DNA of 51,807 nucleotides from Acidimicrobiales bacterium (GTDB lineage Bacteria > Actinomycetota > Acidimicrobiia > Acidimicrobiales > Iamiaceae). The notes below the pieces were generated by a model. It did no database searches. It was not told where the DNA came from and saw only the letters and a program-made list of their open reading frames with translations. The position numbers were made by a program, and so were the translations under genes. Numbering within the stretch: position 1 is the stretch's first letter; every line of letters starts with the position of its first letter. Of the stretch, positions 40,327-50,790 are shown piece by piece. Location: NCBI GenBank assembly GCA_025463365.1, contig JAOBWM010000102.1, positions 1-51,807 on the forward strand. The letters run 5' to 3'.

Positions 40327-41931
40327 CTACTGCCGGCGGGTCCTCCGAAGACCGGGCCGACCCCGCCCACCCATCCGCCGCTGGATCACCTGCCGGCGTT
40401 GGCGGACCTCTCGGTGGGTGAGGGAGCCCTCGGCATCGGGGTCGATGCCCACGCTGCTCTTGAGGGCGGACAGGTCGAGGTCCCAGGCCCGGCCGGCCAG
40501 CCCCGCTTCAGCGGCGATCCGGGCTCCGTGACGCTCGTTGAAGTACATGGCGATGGTGGCGATCTCGGCGAAGAGGTCGAGGTCGGGGGCAAGGGTGGCG
40601 ATCGCGCCGTCGAGGAACACGAGGTCCTTGACGAACAACATGAGCGACTTGGGCAGCTTGGCGCCCGATCCGAGCAGCGCCTTCACCACGCGCTGGATCT
40701 CGGCGGTCAGTTCGTCGGCGGTGAGGGTGGTGGGGTCGACCGGCGCTTGGTCGAGGCCGAGCTCGACCACGAGCGACGGCAGGTCGGCATCGGGCGGAAG
40801 GGCGCCGAGGTCGCGCAAGGCGCCGAGCTGCGTGCGGATGTCGTTCATCGACGCGCCGACGAGCAGGCGCAGGAACGCTTGGCGCTCGTGTTCGGGCAGT
40901 CGTCCGGTGATCCCGAAGTCGAGGAGGCCCGTGCGTCCGTCGGGCAGCACGAGGAGGTTGCCGCTGTGCAGGTCGCCGTGGAAGACCCCGTGGAACATGG
41001 CGCCCTCGAGGAACCCGATCATCCCGGTGCGCACCACCTCGGTGGTGTCGATCCCCGCGTCTCGCATCGTGGCGGCGTCGTCGAACGCGAAGCCCTGGAG
41101 CCGTTCCATCACCAGGACGCGCCGGGTGACGAGGTCGGGGTGTGGGCGCGGGACCACGTAGCCCCGCTGGCCGAGCTCGGCGAACGAGCGGCCGACGGCG
41201 ATCATGTTGTCGGCCTCCAACCGGAAGTCGAGCTCCTCGGCGATCGTCTCGGCGAACAGCTCGACCAACGCCGGTGGGTTCGCCAGCGCCGCGACCGGGA
41301 TGCGGCCCACGAGGTACGGGGCGATCCACGACATGACCCGGAGATCGGCCCGCACGCGATCGGCCACCGTCGGCCGCTGGACCTTGACGACGACCTCCTC
41401 GCCGGTGACGAGGCGCGCCAGGTGCACCTGGGCGATCGACGCCGCAGCGAGCGGGCGCCGTTCGAAGGTGGCGAAGACCTCGTCGAGGGGCCGCCCGAGG
41501 TCTTCCTCCACGACCCGCCGCACCACCGCGAAGGGCTCGGGCTGGACGCGGTCACGCAGGAGCGAGAACTCCTCGACGAGCTCATCGGGGAAGAGGCCCT
41601 GCCCGGAGGAGACGATCTGGCCGAGCTTGATGTACGACGGCCCGAGTGCCTCGGCCGCCACGCGGAGGCGGCGAGCGAGGTCCGCGCGTGACGCTGGGCC
41701 TCCGGCGCGCCCCTTGCCGAGCCGCCACGATCCGATGGCCCACCCCAGTCGGCGGAGCGTGACCGCGAGCCGTCGGCCCGGTGGGAGGGCGACGCGGCGG
41801 GTGAGCTCCGGCAGCGACGCGGCGATGGCCGCCCGATGGGCGGGCACCTCGGCCTCCCATGCGAGCGCGTCGGGGTCGAGCACCCAGGGGCCGTCATCGG
41901 TGAAGGCGGCCCACGCCACGTCGTCGCTCAT
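40327..41931 (-). CDS. AarF/ABC1/UbiB-family atypical kinase
   Basis: Protein of 534 aa from ATG 41931 ([14 protein letters not shown]). The family hallmark KxGQ appears in [20 protein letters not shown]. The kinase-like core shows [11 protein letters not shown] (Ala-rich loop), VVVKVQRP (ATP-binding Lys), [13 protein letters not shown] (catalytic loop) and [11 protein letters not shown] (DFG-like). Members act in ubiquinone/menaquinone or other isoprenoid lipid biology. The long C-terminal region has amphipathic helices rather than the usual membrane pair. It is divergent from the phosphatase gene at 42070. Confidence 0.9.
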   Translation of the reverse strand: MSDDVAWAAFTDDGPWVLDPDALAWEAEVPAHRAAIAASLPELTRRVALPPGRRLAVTLRRLGWAIGSWRLGKGRAGGPASRADLARRLRVAAEALGPSYIKLGQIVSSGQGLFPDELVEEFSLLRDRVQPEPFAVVRRVVEEDLGRPLDEVFATFERRPLAAASIAQVHLARLVTGEEVVVKVQRPTVADRVRADLRVMSWIAPYLVGRIPVAALANPPALVELFAETIAEELDFRLEADNMIAVGRSFAELGQRGYVVPRPHPDLVTRRVLVMERLQGFAFDDAATMRDAGIDTTEVVRTGMIGFLEGAMFHGVFHGDLHSGNLLVLPDGRTGLLDFGITGRLPEHERQAFLRLLVGASMNDIRTQLGALRDLGALPPDADLPSLVVELGLDQAPVDPTTLTADELTAEIQRVVKALLGSGAKLPKSLMLFVKDLVFLDGAIATLAPDLDLFAEIATIAMYFNERHGARIAAEAGLAGRAWDLDLSALKSSVGIDPDAEGSLTHREVRQRRQVIQRRMGGRGRPGLRRTRRQ

Positions 41932-42069
41932 CGGGGGAGTCTCGCAGTCGTCGGGACGATCTCGGCATCGTCAGGCGACGACAGCGGAAGTGGGCAGTAC
42001 CCTGCTCGTTGACCTGTCCTCTCGCGCCCTGTCCTCCACCATGTGGCCGCGTCCGACCCCCGAGAGCGC

Positions 42070-44367
42070 ATGACCTCCGACCGCAGCCAGGGCGAATGGG
42101 ATCAGGCGGTGCGCCAGCAGGCGGCCGTCGCCCGGCTCGGCCAGTTCGGGCTGCGATCGACGGACCTCGAGGAGGTCCTACGGGAGGCCATGCTGATCGC
42201 CGCCGAGACCCTGGGGCTGCGCGATGTCGGGCTCTTCGAGGTGGTGCCGCCCGATCGACAGCTCCGGGGCCGGGCCGCCCTGCACGACGGGCGGGTGGTG
42301 CCGCGGCCGACCATCGACCGGTTGCGGCTCCCGGCCGGACGGGGCTCGCTGCCGGGCTTCGCCGTGGACCAGGAGGGCCCCGTCGTCGCCGACGACATCG
42401 AGTCCGACGAACGCTTCGAGGCGGCCGCCGCGCAGTACGACCTCCCCGTGCGGTCGGCCATCGCCGCTCCCATCGGCTGGGGCGACCGCCCGTGGGGGGT
42501 CCTCGGCGTGTGGGACCGCGACGTGCGGGCCTGGACCGACGACGAGGTCCACTTCGTGCAGGCCGTGGCCAGCACCATGGGCCTGACGGTGCAGCGGAGC
42601 CGCGTGGAGCAGGAGCTCCGCGACAGCTCGCTGCGCCTCGACCTGTCGCTCAGCGCCGGCGGGCTCGGCACCTGGTCCTGGAACCTCGATCACGACCTCG
42701 TCACCCTCAGCCCGTCGGCGCTGCGCATGCACGGCTTGGACCCTGGAGGGTTCGGCGGCACGACCGACGAGTTCCTCGCCCTCGTCCACCCCGACGACCG
42801 TGCCACGTTGCGCGGCGCGGTGTTCGAGGCCGCCCAGACAGATGGCGAGCAGCACCACCTGTTCCGCATCGTGCGCCGTGACAACGGCGAGCTGCGATGG
42901 ATCGAATCGTGGGGCCGGATGCTGCGGGAGGAGGAGGACCTCTCCCGCAACATCGTCGGCGTCTCGACCGACGTCACCGACCGCCGCCGGTCCGAGGAGC
43001 AGAAGGAGACGATGCTCGCCCGCGAGCACGCGGCCCGGCTCGAGGCCGAAGCGGCCCGCGAGCGGCTGGCGTTCCTCAGCGAGTCGAGCGCGCGCCTGAG
43101 CACGAGCCTCGATCCCGAGGTGACGTTGGCCAACCTCACCGATCTGTGCGTGCCGTACCTCGCCGATGTCTGCCTGATCGACATCATCGACGACGACGGC
43201 GATCTCGCCGAGCAGGGCGGCCGGGCGATCAACGACGAGGCCCTGGCCGATGTGCGGAGCCTCAGGCGGCGGCGGGCCGAGCTGGGTGGCACAGGTGGCG
43301 TCTGGAGCGAGATGCAGGTCGCCGTGCAGGGTCGGAGCGTCCTGCACACCGAGCTCACCGACGACCACTTCGTGCAGGCCGCCGCCGACGAGGACCACCT
43401 GGCGCTGTTCCGCCGCTTCGGCGGCCGGTCCTCGGTGGTCGCCCCGCTCATCGCCCGCGGTCGCGTGCTCGGCGTCATCACCCTGCTGCGCCTCCACGGG
43501 AGCCGGGCGTACCAGGCCGACGACCTCTCGCTCGTGGAGGAGTTCGCGGCCCGGGCCGCGCTCGCCATCGACAACGGCAAGCTCTTCCACTCCCGGAACC
43601 GGGTGGCGCGCTCGCTGCAGGCCGCGCTGCTACCGCCGGCCCTGCCCACGGTCGAGGGCCTGCTGCTGGCCGCCCGGTACCAGGTCGCCGAGGCCGACGT
43701 CGCCATCGGTGGGGACTTCTACGACGTGGTGGAGCTCGGCGACCAGCACTGGGGCGTGGTGGTGGGCGACGTGTGCGGTCGCGGGCCCGACGCCGCCGCC
43801 CTCACCGGGCTGATGCGCCACTCGGTCCGCACGGTGGTGGTCCGCGAGACGCTCCCGAGCCGGGTGCTCGCCCAGACGAACGCCGCGGTCATCGACCAGA
43901 TCGACGACTCGAAGTTCTGCACGGCCGCCTACCTGCGCGTGTCGCTCGACGAGCCCGCCGGTCCCGGGTCCGTGCGGATCCTCGCATCGAGCGCGGGCCA
44001 CCCGCGGCCCGCGATCGTGCGTGCATCGGGGACGGCGGAGCTCCTCGACTGCGCCGGCACGCTGCTCGGCGTCGTGCGCGAGCCCCTGCTGGTCGACGTC
44101 GAGGTGCACCTCGGTCCCGGCGACGCGGTCGTCTTGTACACCGACGGGGTCACCGAGGCGCGCGACGGCCGCGAGCTGTTCGGGGAGAAGCGGTTGCTCG
44201 AGGCGCTGCGGCCCCTTGCTGGACAACCGGCCGAAGCCATCGCCGCCGGGCTGGAAGCGGCCGTCGACGCGTTCCGCCGCAGCGCCAACGACGACATCGC
44301 CATCGTGGTGACCCAGGCGGCACCGGCCGGATGGGTGTCCGCGGGAGGGACCACGAACCATGCCTGA
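42070..44367 (+). CDS. GAF-PAS-GAF sensor with PP2C/SpoIIE-type phosphatase domain
   Basis: Protein of 765 aa from ATG 42070 (MTSDRSQGEWDQ); GTG 42043 in frame is an alternative. An N-terminal GAF domain (about 10-180, IAAPIGWGDRPWGVLGVWDR) is followed by a PAS domain (about 190-315, SALRMHGLDPGGFGG to VTDRRR), a short coiled coil, a second GAF domain (about 340-510) and a C-terminal PP2C/SpoIIE phosphatase. That last domain has IGGDFYDVVELGDQHWGVVV, GDVCGRGPDAAAL, VLYTDGVTEARDG and SANDDIAIVV. This is an RsbU-like enzyme that would dephosphorylate an anti-sigma antagonist in a partner switch. No RsbV or RsbW gene is in the window. Confidence 0.93.
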   Translation: MTSDRSQGEWDQAVRQQAAVARLGQFGLRSTDLEEVLREAMLIAAETLGLRDVGLFEVVPPDRQLRGRAALHDGRVVPRPTIDRLRLPAGRGSLPGFAVDQEGPVVADDIESDERFEAAAAQYDLPVRSAIAAPIGWGDRPWGVLGVWDRDVRAWTDDEVHFVQAVASTMGLTVQRSRVEQELRDSSLRLDLSLSAGGLGTWSWNLDHDLVTLSPSALRMHGLDPGGFGGTTDEFLALVHPDDRATLRGAVFEAAQTDGEQHHLFRIVRRDNGELRWIESWGRMLREEEDLSRNIVGVSTDVTDRRRSEEQKETMLAREHAARLEAEAARERLAFLSESSARLSTSLDPEVTLANLTDLCVPYLADVCLIDIIDDDGDLAEQGGRAINDEALADVRSLRRRRAELGGTGGVWSEMQVAVQGRSVLHTELTDDHFVQAAADEDHLALFRRFGGRSSVVAPLIARGRVLGVITLLRLHGSRAYQADDLSLVEEFAARAALAIDNGKLFHSRNRVARSLQAALLPPALPTVEGLLLAARYQVAEADVAIGGDFYDVVELGDQHWGVVVGDVCGRGPDAAALTGLMRHSVRTVVVRETLPSRVLAQTNAAVIDQIDDSKFCTAAYLRVSLDEPAGPGSVRILASSAGHPRPAIVRASGTAELLDCAGTLLGVVREPLLVDVEVHLGPGDAVVLYTDGVTEARDGRELFGEKRLLEALRPLAGQPAEAIAAGLEAAVDAFRRSANDDIAIVVTQAAPAGWVSAGGTTNHA

Positions 44368-45160
44368 ACCCGACGACCACCTGTTCGCGGCTGACCTGGC
44401 TGCCGAAGCGGGGGAGCTGCTCCTGGCGCGGCGCGAGCAGCTCGTGGCGCGTGGCGCCTCGGCGGCGGAGCTCAAGGCCGAGGGCGATCGCCAGAGCAAC
44501 GAGTTGCTGATGCAGCGCCTGGCCGAGGGCCGGCCCGATGATGCGATCTTGTCGGAGGAGGGAACCGGCGGTTCGGCCGGCAACGGTCGGGAGGGCACCG
44601 GGCGGCTCGGTGCCGACCGGGTCTGGATCATCGACCCGCTCGACGGCACGCGCGAGTACTCCGAGCCGCCACGCACCGACTGGGCGGTCCACGTGGCCCT
44701 CGTGCAAGGCGGCGTGCCCGTGGCCGGGGCGGTGGCCCTCCCGGCGCAGGGCCTCGTGCTGTCGAGCCGGCCGGCCGCGGCGATGCCGCCTCCGCCGCCG
44801 GCGCGGCCGCGGGTCATCGTCAGCCGGACCCGTCCACCGGCAGTGGCCGAGCACCTGGCCGAGGCGCTGGGCGGCGAGCTCGTGGCGATGGGGTCAGCCG
44901 GGGCCAAGGCGGCGGCCGTCGTGCTGGGGGTCGCCGACGTGTACCCCCACAGCGGCGGTCAGTACGAGTGGGACTCGTGCGCACCGGTCGCCGTGGCCCA
45001 GGCCGCCGGCATCCACGCCTCGCGCCTCGATGGTTCGGCGCTCGCCTACAACAACGCCGATCCCTACCTGCCCGATCTCCTCGTGTGCCACCCGGCGATC
45101 CTCCAACAGGTCCGGGCCGTGCTCGACGCCTACCTCGCGGCGGTCAGCGACGCCTCATGA
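44360..45160 (+). CDS. cysQ: 3'(2'),5'-bisphosphate nucleotidase (CysQ/inositol-monophosphatase family)
   Basis: Protein of 266 aa from ATG 44360, overlapping the phosphatase gene by eight bases. Metal-binding motifs of the family are ILSEEG, WIIDPLDGTREY and, at the C-terminal site, YEWDSCAPVAVAQAAG. CysQ removes the 3' phosphate from PAP (and PAPS), preventing inhibition by that by-product. The next three genes, cysD, cysN and cysC, make PAPS, which supports this assignment over a general inositol monophosphatase. A Pro-rich loop (MPPPPPARP) at about 140 is a local oddity. Confidence 0.9.
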   Translation: MPEPDDHLFAADLAAEAGELLLARREQLVARGASAAELKAEGDRQSNELLMQRLAEGRPDDAILSEEGTGGSAGNGREGTGRLGADRVWIIDPLDGTREYSEPPRTDWAVHVALVQGGVPVAGAVALPAQGLVLSSRPAAAMPPPPPARPRVIVSRTRPPAVAEHLAEALGGELVAMGSAGAKAAAVVLGVADVYPHSGGQYEWDSCAPVAVAQAAGIHASRLDGSALAYNNADPYLPDLLVCHPAILQQVRAVLDAYLAAVSDAS

Positions 45161-45180
45161 GGCCGGGCGGCCTGCCGATA

Positions 45181-45199
45181 CCTGACAGGATTGGTCAGG
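45181..45199. promoter_or_regulatory. Inverted repeat upstream of cysD
   Basis: CCTGAC-AGGATTG-GTCAGG, six-base arms with a seven-base spacer, 56 bases upstream of cysD in the only sizeable gap of the sulfate operon. TACGCT at 45217-45222 could be a -10 box downstream. It is a candidate operator or promoter element for cysDNC. Confidence 0.45.
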
Positions 45200-45254
45200 A
45201 ATCCCGGGTTGCCGTCTACGCTGGCCGTCCCGCCGACACCGTTGAACAGGCCTG

Positions 45255-46166
45255 ATGTCCACCACGTACGAGCTCTCCCACTTGCGGGTCCTCGAGTCCG
45301 AGTCGATCCACATCATCCGTGAGGTCGCCGCCGAGTTCGAGCGGCCCGTGCTGCTGTTCAGCGGCGGCAAGGACTCCATCGTGATGCTGCGGCTGGCCGA
45401 GAAGGCGTTCTGGCCGGCCCGCATCCCGTTCCCGGTGATGCACATCGACACCGGCCACAACTTCGCCGAGGTGATGGAGTTCCGCGACCGCCGGGTGGCC
45501 GAGCTCGGCGTGAAGCTCGTGGTCGCCTCCGTCCAGGCCTCGATCGATGCCGGTCGGGTGGTCGAGGAGACCGGCCCCCGTGCCAGCCGCAACCGCCTGC
45601 AGACCACGGCGCTGCTCGACGGCATCGAGGAGCACCGCTTCGACGCCGCCTTCGGTGGGGCCCGCCGCGACGAGGAGAAGGCCCGGGCCAAGGAGCGGGT
45701 GTACAGCTTCCGTGACGACTTCGGCCAGTGGGACCCGAAGAACCAACGGCCCGAGCTGTGGAGCCTCTACAACGGCCGCCACAAGCCCGGCGAGCACATC
45801 CGGGTGTTCCCGCTGTCCAACTGGACCGAGCTGGACATCTGGCAGTACATCGCCGCGGAGGACGTGGCGATCCCGTCGATCTACTACGCCCACCGCCGTG
45901 AGGTGTTCCGCCGCGACGGCATGCTCCTCGCCGTGACCGAACACCTCACACCTGGTGAAGGCGAGGAGATCGTCGAGATGACCGTCCGCTACCGCACGGT
46001 CGGCGACGCCACCATCACCGGGGCGGTCGAGAGCAACGCCGCAACCGTCGAACAGGTCATCGAAGAGGTCGCCGCCACACGACTGACCGAACGGGGCGCG
46101 ACCAGAGCCGACGACCGGGTCACCGAAGCCGCCATGGAAGATCGAAAGAAGGAGGGCTACTTCTGA
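45255..46166 (+). CDS. cysD: Sulfate adenylyltransferase subunit 2
   Basis: Protein of 303 aa. The PP-loop motif SGGKDSIVMLRLAEKA identifies the adenylyl-transfer subunit; HIDTGHNFAEVMEFRDRRV, FGGARRDEEKARAKERVYSF and the C-terminal RKKEGYF are family hallmarks. With CysN it forms APS from sulfate and ATP. ATG 45255 follows the inverted repeat; no strong ribosome binding site is visible. The stop overlaps the first base of cysN's ATG. Confidence 0.96.
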   Translation: MSTTYELSHLRVLESESIHIIREVAAEFERPVLLFSGGKDSIVMLRLAEKAFWPARIPFPVMHIDTGHNFAEVMEFRDRRVAELGVKLVVASVQASIDAGRVVEETGPRASRNRLQTTALLDGIEEHRFDAAFGGARRDEEKARAKERVYSFRDDFGQWDPKNQRPELWSLYNGRHKPGEHIRVFPLSNWTELDIWQYIAAEDVAIPSIYYAHRREVFRRDGMLLAVTEHLTPGEGEEIVEMTVRYRTVGDATITGAVESNAATVEQVIEEVAATRLTERGATRADDRVTEAAMEDRKKEGYF

Positions 46167-47437
46167 TGAGTGAGCTCCTGAGATTCGCCACCGCGGGTTC
46201 CGTCGACGACGGGAAGTCGACGCTCATCGGCCGGCTGCTCTACGACTCGAAGGCGATCTTCGAGGACCAGATGGAGGCGGTCGAGCGCTCGTCGGAGGCC
46301 ATGGGCGCCGAGTACGTGAACCTGGCGCTGCTCACCGACGGCTTGCGGGCGGAGCGGGAACAAGGCATCACGATCGATGTCGCCTACCGCTACTTCGCCA
46401 CGCCCCGCCGGAAGTTCATCATCGCCGACACCCCGGGGCACATCCAGTACACGCGCAACATGGTCACGGGCGCGTCCACCGCGGACCTCGCCCTCGTCCT
46501 GGTGGACGCACGCAAGGGGTTGGTCGAGCAGAGCCGCCGGCACGCCTTCCTCGCCTCGTTGTTGCGCATCCCGCACCTCGTGCTGTGCGTCAACAAGATG
46601 GACCTCGTCGACTGGTCCGAGGACCGGTTCGAGGAGATCAAGTCGGAGTTCCGGGCGTTCGCCACCAAGCTGGACATCACCGACCTGGCGTTCGTGCCCG
46701 TGTCGGCGCTCCACGGCGACAACGTCGTGACCCGGTCGCCGAACTCGCCGTGGTACGAGGGATCGTCGCTGCTGCACCACCTCGAGGAGGTCCACATCGC
46801 GTCGGACCGCAACCTCATCGATGCTCGCTTCCCGGTCCAGTACGTCATCCGGCCGCAGAGCAACGAGTGGCACGACTACCGGGGCTATGCCGGCATGGTC
46901 GCCGGCGGCGTGATGAAACCTGGCGACGAGGTCATGGTCCTGCCCTCGGGCTTCACCTCCACGGTCGCCGCCATCGAGACCATGGACGGCCCGCTGGACG
47001 AGGCCCCGACCGGCCAGTCCGTCACGGTGCGCCTCGCGGATGAGATCGACGTGAGCCGCGGCGACATGATCTGTCGCCCCGCCAACCAGCCCCACGTCGG
47101 CCAGGACATCGACGCCATGGTGTGCTGGATGAGCGAGGTGGCGCCGCTGTCGGGGCGCGACAAGTTGGTGATCAAGCACACGACCCGCGTGGCGAAGGCG
47201 TTGGTGAAGAACGTGCAGTACCGCCTCGACGTGAACACGCTGCACCGCGACGAGGTGGCCTCGTCGCTGAGCCTCAACGAGATCGGTCGGGTGCAGCTGC
47301 GCACCACCGTGCCGTTGTTCTTCGACGAGTACCGCCGGAACCGCACGACGGGATCGTTCATCCTCATCGACGAAGCCTCCAACACCACCGTCGGTGCCGG
47401 CATGATCCTCGGGCCTTCCGCGGCCGTCGGCGCCTGA
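46166..47437 (+). CDS. cysN: Sulfate adenylyltransferase subunit 1 (GTPase)
   Basis: Protein of 423 aa. GTPase motifs: [15 protein letters not shown] (P-loop), [15 protein letters not shown] (switch I), [14 protein letters not shown] (G3) and [10 protein letters not shown] (G4). The EF-Tu-like barrel domains follow. GTP hydrolysis drives APS formation by CysD. It is not fused to APS kinase here; cysC is a separate gene 13 bases downstream. Confidence 0.96.
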   Translation: MSELLRFATAGSVDDGKSTLIGRLLYDSKAIFEDQMEAVERSSEAMGAEYVNLALLTDGLRAEREQGITIDVAYRYFATPRRKFIIADTPGHIQYTRNMVTGASTADLALVLVDARKGLVEQSRRHAFLASLLRIPHLVLCVNKMDLVDWSEDRFEEIKSEFRAFATKLDITDLAFVPVSALHGDNVVTRSPNSPWYEGSSLLHHLEEVHIASDRNLIDARFPVQYVIRPQSNEWHDYRGYAGMVAGGVMKPGDEVMVLPSGFTSTVAAIETMDGPLDEAPTGQSVTVRLADEIDVSRGDMICRPANQPHVGQDIDAMVCWMSEVAPLSGRDKLVIKHTTRVAKALVKNVQYRLDVNTLHRDEVASSLSLNEIGRVQLRTTVPLFFDEYRRNRTTGSFILIDEASNTTVGAGMILGPSAAVGA

Positions 47438-47450
47438 GTCCGCTCCGCCG

Positions 47451-48023
47451 ATGAGCACCAACGTGACGTGGCATGACGGCGAGGTCAGCCGAGGCGATCG
47501 GCCCACGCTCGGTGCGACCGTGTGGCTCACGGGCCTGTCGGGATCGGGGAAGTCGACGGTCGCGGTCGCGCTGGAACGGCTCCTCGTGACCGCCGGCAGG
47601 CCGGCGTACCGCCTCGACGGCGACAACCTCCGCCACGGGCTCAACGCCGACCTCGGCTTCAGCACCGCCGACCGCGACGAGAACGTGCGGCGGGCCGGCG
47701 AGGTGGCCCGGCTGTTCGCCGAAGCCGGCGTCGTCGCCATCGTCCCGTTGATCAGCCCGTACCGCGAGGGCCGGGACCGGGCGCGCGCCGTGCACGAAGC
47801 CGCCGGGCTGCCCTTCGTCGAGGTCTTCGTCGACACGCCCATCGAGCTGTGCGAGCAGCGCGACCCGAAGGGTCTGTACGCCAAGGCGCGCGCCGGCGAG
47901 ATCACCGGCTTCACCGGGATCGACGATCCCTACGAGGCGCCCTCCGCGGCCGAGCTGGTGCTCACCCCGGCCGGCGGAGATCCGTCGGCCCAGGCCGCCG
48001 CCGTGCTCGCGCTGCTGCCCTAG
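47451..48023 (+). CDS. cysC: Adenylyl-sulfate (APS) kinase
   Basis: Protein of 190 aa. P-loop [14 protein letters not shown], then [34 protein letters not shown] and [12 protein letters not shown], all APS-kinase hallmarks; the lid loop is [15 protein letters not shown]. It phosphorylates APS to PAPS, ending this operon's pathway. Its TAG stop shares the palindrome CTAG (48020-48023) with the stop of the convergent transporter gene. Confidence 0.95.
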   Translation: MSTNVTWHDGEVSRGDRPTLGATVWLTGLSGSGKSTVAVALERLLVTAGRPAYRLDGDNLRHGLNADLGFSTADRDENVRRAGEVARLFAEAGVVAIVPLISPYREGRDRARAVHEAAGLPFVEVFVDTPIELCEQRDPKGLYAKARAGEITGFTGIDDPYEAPSAAELVLTPAGGDPSAQAAAVLALLP

Positions 48024-50602
48024 TCCTGCCCGACGCCGATGACCTCGCCGGCTCCACCGAGGTCGGCTGTGGCCTGATCGGCCTCGTCCTTGGTCCGGTT
48101 GCCGAGCTTGGACGGATCGATCATGCCTCGGGACACCCAGCCGCGCTCCTCGGCCCAGACCATGATCGGCGGCAGGACCACCAGGGCCGAGAGCAGGGCC
48201 ACCAGGACGTTCATGGCGACGATGGTGCCGAAGTCTCGGAGGAGCGGGAGCGAGGACGTGGCGATCACGCCCACGCCGGCGATGGCGGTCATGCCCGACA
48301 CGATGAACGCTCGGCCGGTGCGCGCCGCGGTGACGTCGGCCGCCGCCTGCGGTGACAGGCCGCGTTCGCGCTCCTCCAAGAACCGCAGGAGGATCAGTGA
48401 CGTGAACTCGGTGCAGACCGCGATCACGAGGGGGCCGCCGACCGCGGTCATCGGGCTCAGCTTCAGGCTGAAGGTGAAGGCCACCAGCGACGACAGGCCC
48501 ACCGCGATGAGGACGGGGACGAGCGAGAGCAACGACCGCACGACGCTCTTGAGCCGGACGGTGAGGAAGGCGAACACGAAGAAGATCGAGAGGTAGGTGA
48601 GCTGCACCCGGTTCGACTCGAGGTTCTTCAAGAGGCCGACACCCACGACGGCCAGGCCCGAGGGCGTGGCCTTCACGATCTGCGATGGCGGCTTCTCCCC
48701 GCCGGCGCCACCGTGGCCCAGCCGCGCCGACATGTCGTCGGTCATCTTCGCCCGTTCCTCGAGGCTGTTGGGCTTGGTGATGAACAAGATGTTGAACGCG
48801 GGGGACTTGTCCGACACCGTGAACTTCTGGACGGCCTCGGGAGCGGCCTCGTAGGACGCCTGGACGAGCGAGCCCGACGGCACGTAGTTCGAGGCGCCCC
48901 TCAGGTCGGTGAGATCGGCGAGCGGGGACAGCACGCTCGATCCGACGAGGAGCTTGTCGGGGTAGCGCTTCAGCGAGTCAGAGGTGAACTGTTCCAGCCA
49001 GTTCATGGTCTTGTCGGAGAAGAGGTCCTTGCGGTCCTTGGCCGTGACGAAGATGCCGAGCTCCGACGATGCGCCGGTCTCGTGCTCGAGCGTGGCCACG
49101 TCCTTGCGGTCCTGGCTGTGCTGGTTGACCCACTGGATCGGGTCGGTCTGCAGGGTGAGCTTGCCCTCGGTGATGATGCCGCCGACGAAGATCACCAAGC
49201 TGGCGAGCACCAGGGCCGGGGCGATCTTGGCCGGCATCGACCCGAGCCAGACCACCAGGCGCCCGAGCCTGCCCTCGCGGAAGTCGCGACCGGTGGTGGG
49301 CGACTTGAACTCGCGGATGCCCAAGGTGGCGAGCGGCATGATGATCGAGCAGAAGCAGATCACTGCGATGCCGATGCACAGCAGGAGGGCGAAGTCGCGG
49401 ATCATCGGGACCTTGGCGAAGCGCAGGGCCGCGAAGGCGAAGAGCGCGTCGAACGTGACGACGAGGAGGGCGGGGCACAGGTTGCGCGCCGTCTCCTGGA
49501 TCGGATGCGTCGCCCGGTCGATCACCACCTCCTCCTCGACGCGCGCGTGCATCTGGATCGCGTAGTCGATGCCGACGCCGAGCATCACCGGGAGGCCCGC
49601 GATGGTGACGATGGTCAGCGGGATGTGGAGGTAGCCGGCGAGCCCGAAGGCCCACGTCACCCCGAGGAGGATCACGGCCAACGGGAGCAGCCGCCATCGC
49701 ACGTCGAACAGCACCAGCAGGATCACCACCATGATCGCCACGGCGATGGCCCCGAGGGTGAGGATGCCGCCCCGCAGGTAGTTGTTGATGTCCTGGAGCA
49801 GCACGGGGGCGCCGGTGATCGTGAGCCGGGCGCCGTCGAGCCGGCCGTCGCCCCACGCCGCCCGCACGGCGTCGGCGCCCTTGCCCATCTCGACGATCGA
49901 GCCGTTGCCCTTGAGCCGCACGACCATCTGGGCATGGCGGTCGTCGAAGAAGAACGACCGCAGCGGCTTGCGGATCTGGCCGTCGTTGCCGACGAGCAGG
50001 AACTGCACCCACGCCGGGTTGTCGAGCGACCGGCTGGCGGGCTTGCTCAGGAACGGCGTGACGCGCCGGGTGGTCTCGGCCAGGTCCGCGGCGCGCACCT
50101 TGGCCGCGGCCGAGCCGGGCTTCTCCTTGGCCTCGGCGTCGTTGAGGATCGTGGCGGCGATCGAGCCGGCGACGTCCTGGAGGGTTGCGCGCTGCGGTGC
50201 GACGGCGACCGCCGGCGCCGAGTACGGCCGCAGCAGCAGGTTCTGGGTGAGCTCGAGGGCCGTGATCGGGCTGACGACGGCCTTGATCCCCGGATCGCGC
50301 TCGAGGGTGGCGGCGACCCGGTCGATCTTCGCCCGGTTCGCCGGTCGGGCCAGGTCGGCGACCGTGTGGCCGCCGTCCATGCTCAGGAGGCCGATCATGA
50401 TCTCGCCGCCGAACAGGTTCTGGTAGGCCACGTTGTCCTTTGCGACCTGGTCCCCCTTGTTGAGGTAGCTGTCCTGGCCGGTCGCGAACTGGAGCTTGGT
50501 GATCCCGAGGCCGAGCACCAGGGTCACGATCAGGCCCACGACCGAGACCAGCCCCGCTCGCTTCCCGAGCTGCACGGCCAGGGCGGACCAGAACTTGCGC
50601 AC
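48020..50602 (-). CDS. RND/MMPL-family membrane transporter
   Basis: Protein of 860 aa from GTG 50602 ([20 protein letters not shown]) with GGGAG upstream. It has the two-fold RND plan: one helix near the N-terminus, a large extracytoplasmic domain, a block of about six helices, then the same again. The sterol-sensing-like [20 protein letters not shown] and the matching later block [22 protein letters not shown] are visible; the first has the GxxxD element, and the second has Glu/Thr there. Members export lipids or hydrophobic molecules (MmpL, HpnN). No periplasmic adaptor gene is adjacent, and the substrate is not evident. Confidence 0.92.
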   Translation of the reverse strand: MRKFWSALAVQLGKRAGLVSVVGLIVTLVLGLGITKLQFATGQDSYLNKGDQVAKDNVAYQNLFGGEIMIGLLSMDGGHTVADLARPANRAKIDRVAATLERDPGIKAVVSPITALELTQNLLLRPYSAPAVAVAPQRATLQDVAGSIAATILNDAEAKEKPGSAAAKVRAADLAETTRRVTPFLSKPASRSLDNPAWVQFLLVGNDGQIRKPLRSFFFDDRHAQMVVRLKGNGSIVEMGKGADAVRAAWGDGRLDGARLTITGAPVLLQDINNYLRGGILTLGAIAVAIMVVILLVLFDVRWRLLPLAVILLGVTWAFGLAGYLHIPLTIVTIAGLPVMLGVGIDYAIQMHARVEEEVVIDRATHPIQETARNLCPALLVVTFDALFAFAALRFAKVPMIRDFALLLCIGIAVICFCSIIMPLATLGIREFKSPTTGRDFREGRLGRLVVWLGSMPAKIAPALVLASLVIFVGGIITEGKLTLQTDPIQWVNQHSQDRKDVATLEHETGASSELGIFVTAKDRKDLFSDKTMNWLEQFTSDSLKRYPDKLLVGSSVLSPLADLTDLRGASNYVPSGSLVQASYEAAPEAVQKFTVSDKSPAFNILFITKPNSLEERAKMTDDMSARLGHGGAGGEKPPSQIVKATPSGLAVVGVGLLKNLESNRVQLTYLSIFFVFAFLTVRLKSVVRSLLSLVPVLIAVGLSSLVAFTFSLKLSPMTAVGGPLVIAVCTEFTSLILLRFLEERERGLSPQAAADVTAARTGRAFIVSGMTAIAGVGVIATSSLPLLRDFGTIVAMNVLVALLSALVVLPPIMVWAEERGWVSRGMIDPSKLGNRTKDEADQATADLGGAGEVIGVGQD

Positions 50603-50790
50603 GTCGTGCTCCCAGCGGCGCTCGTCGAGCGGGGACGACCGACCATATCCCGGCGGCCGCGTGGTTCTCCGCTGGTGGAACGGGTGACGATCCGACCCTC
50701 GGAGGTGGCGCCGGAGCCGGTTGCAGAACCGTCGCGACGACCCCCGCTCCCGAGCATGGGTCGCCGAGGTGCGGCGGTAGGGTCGCCGGG

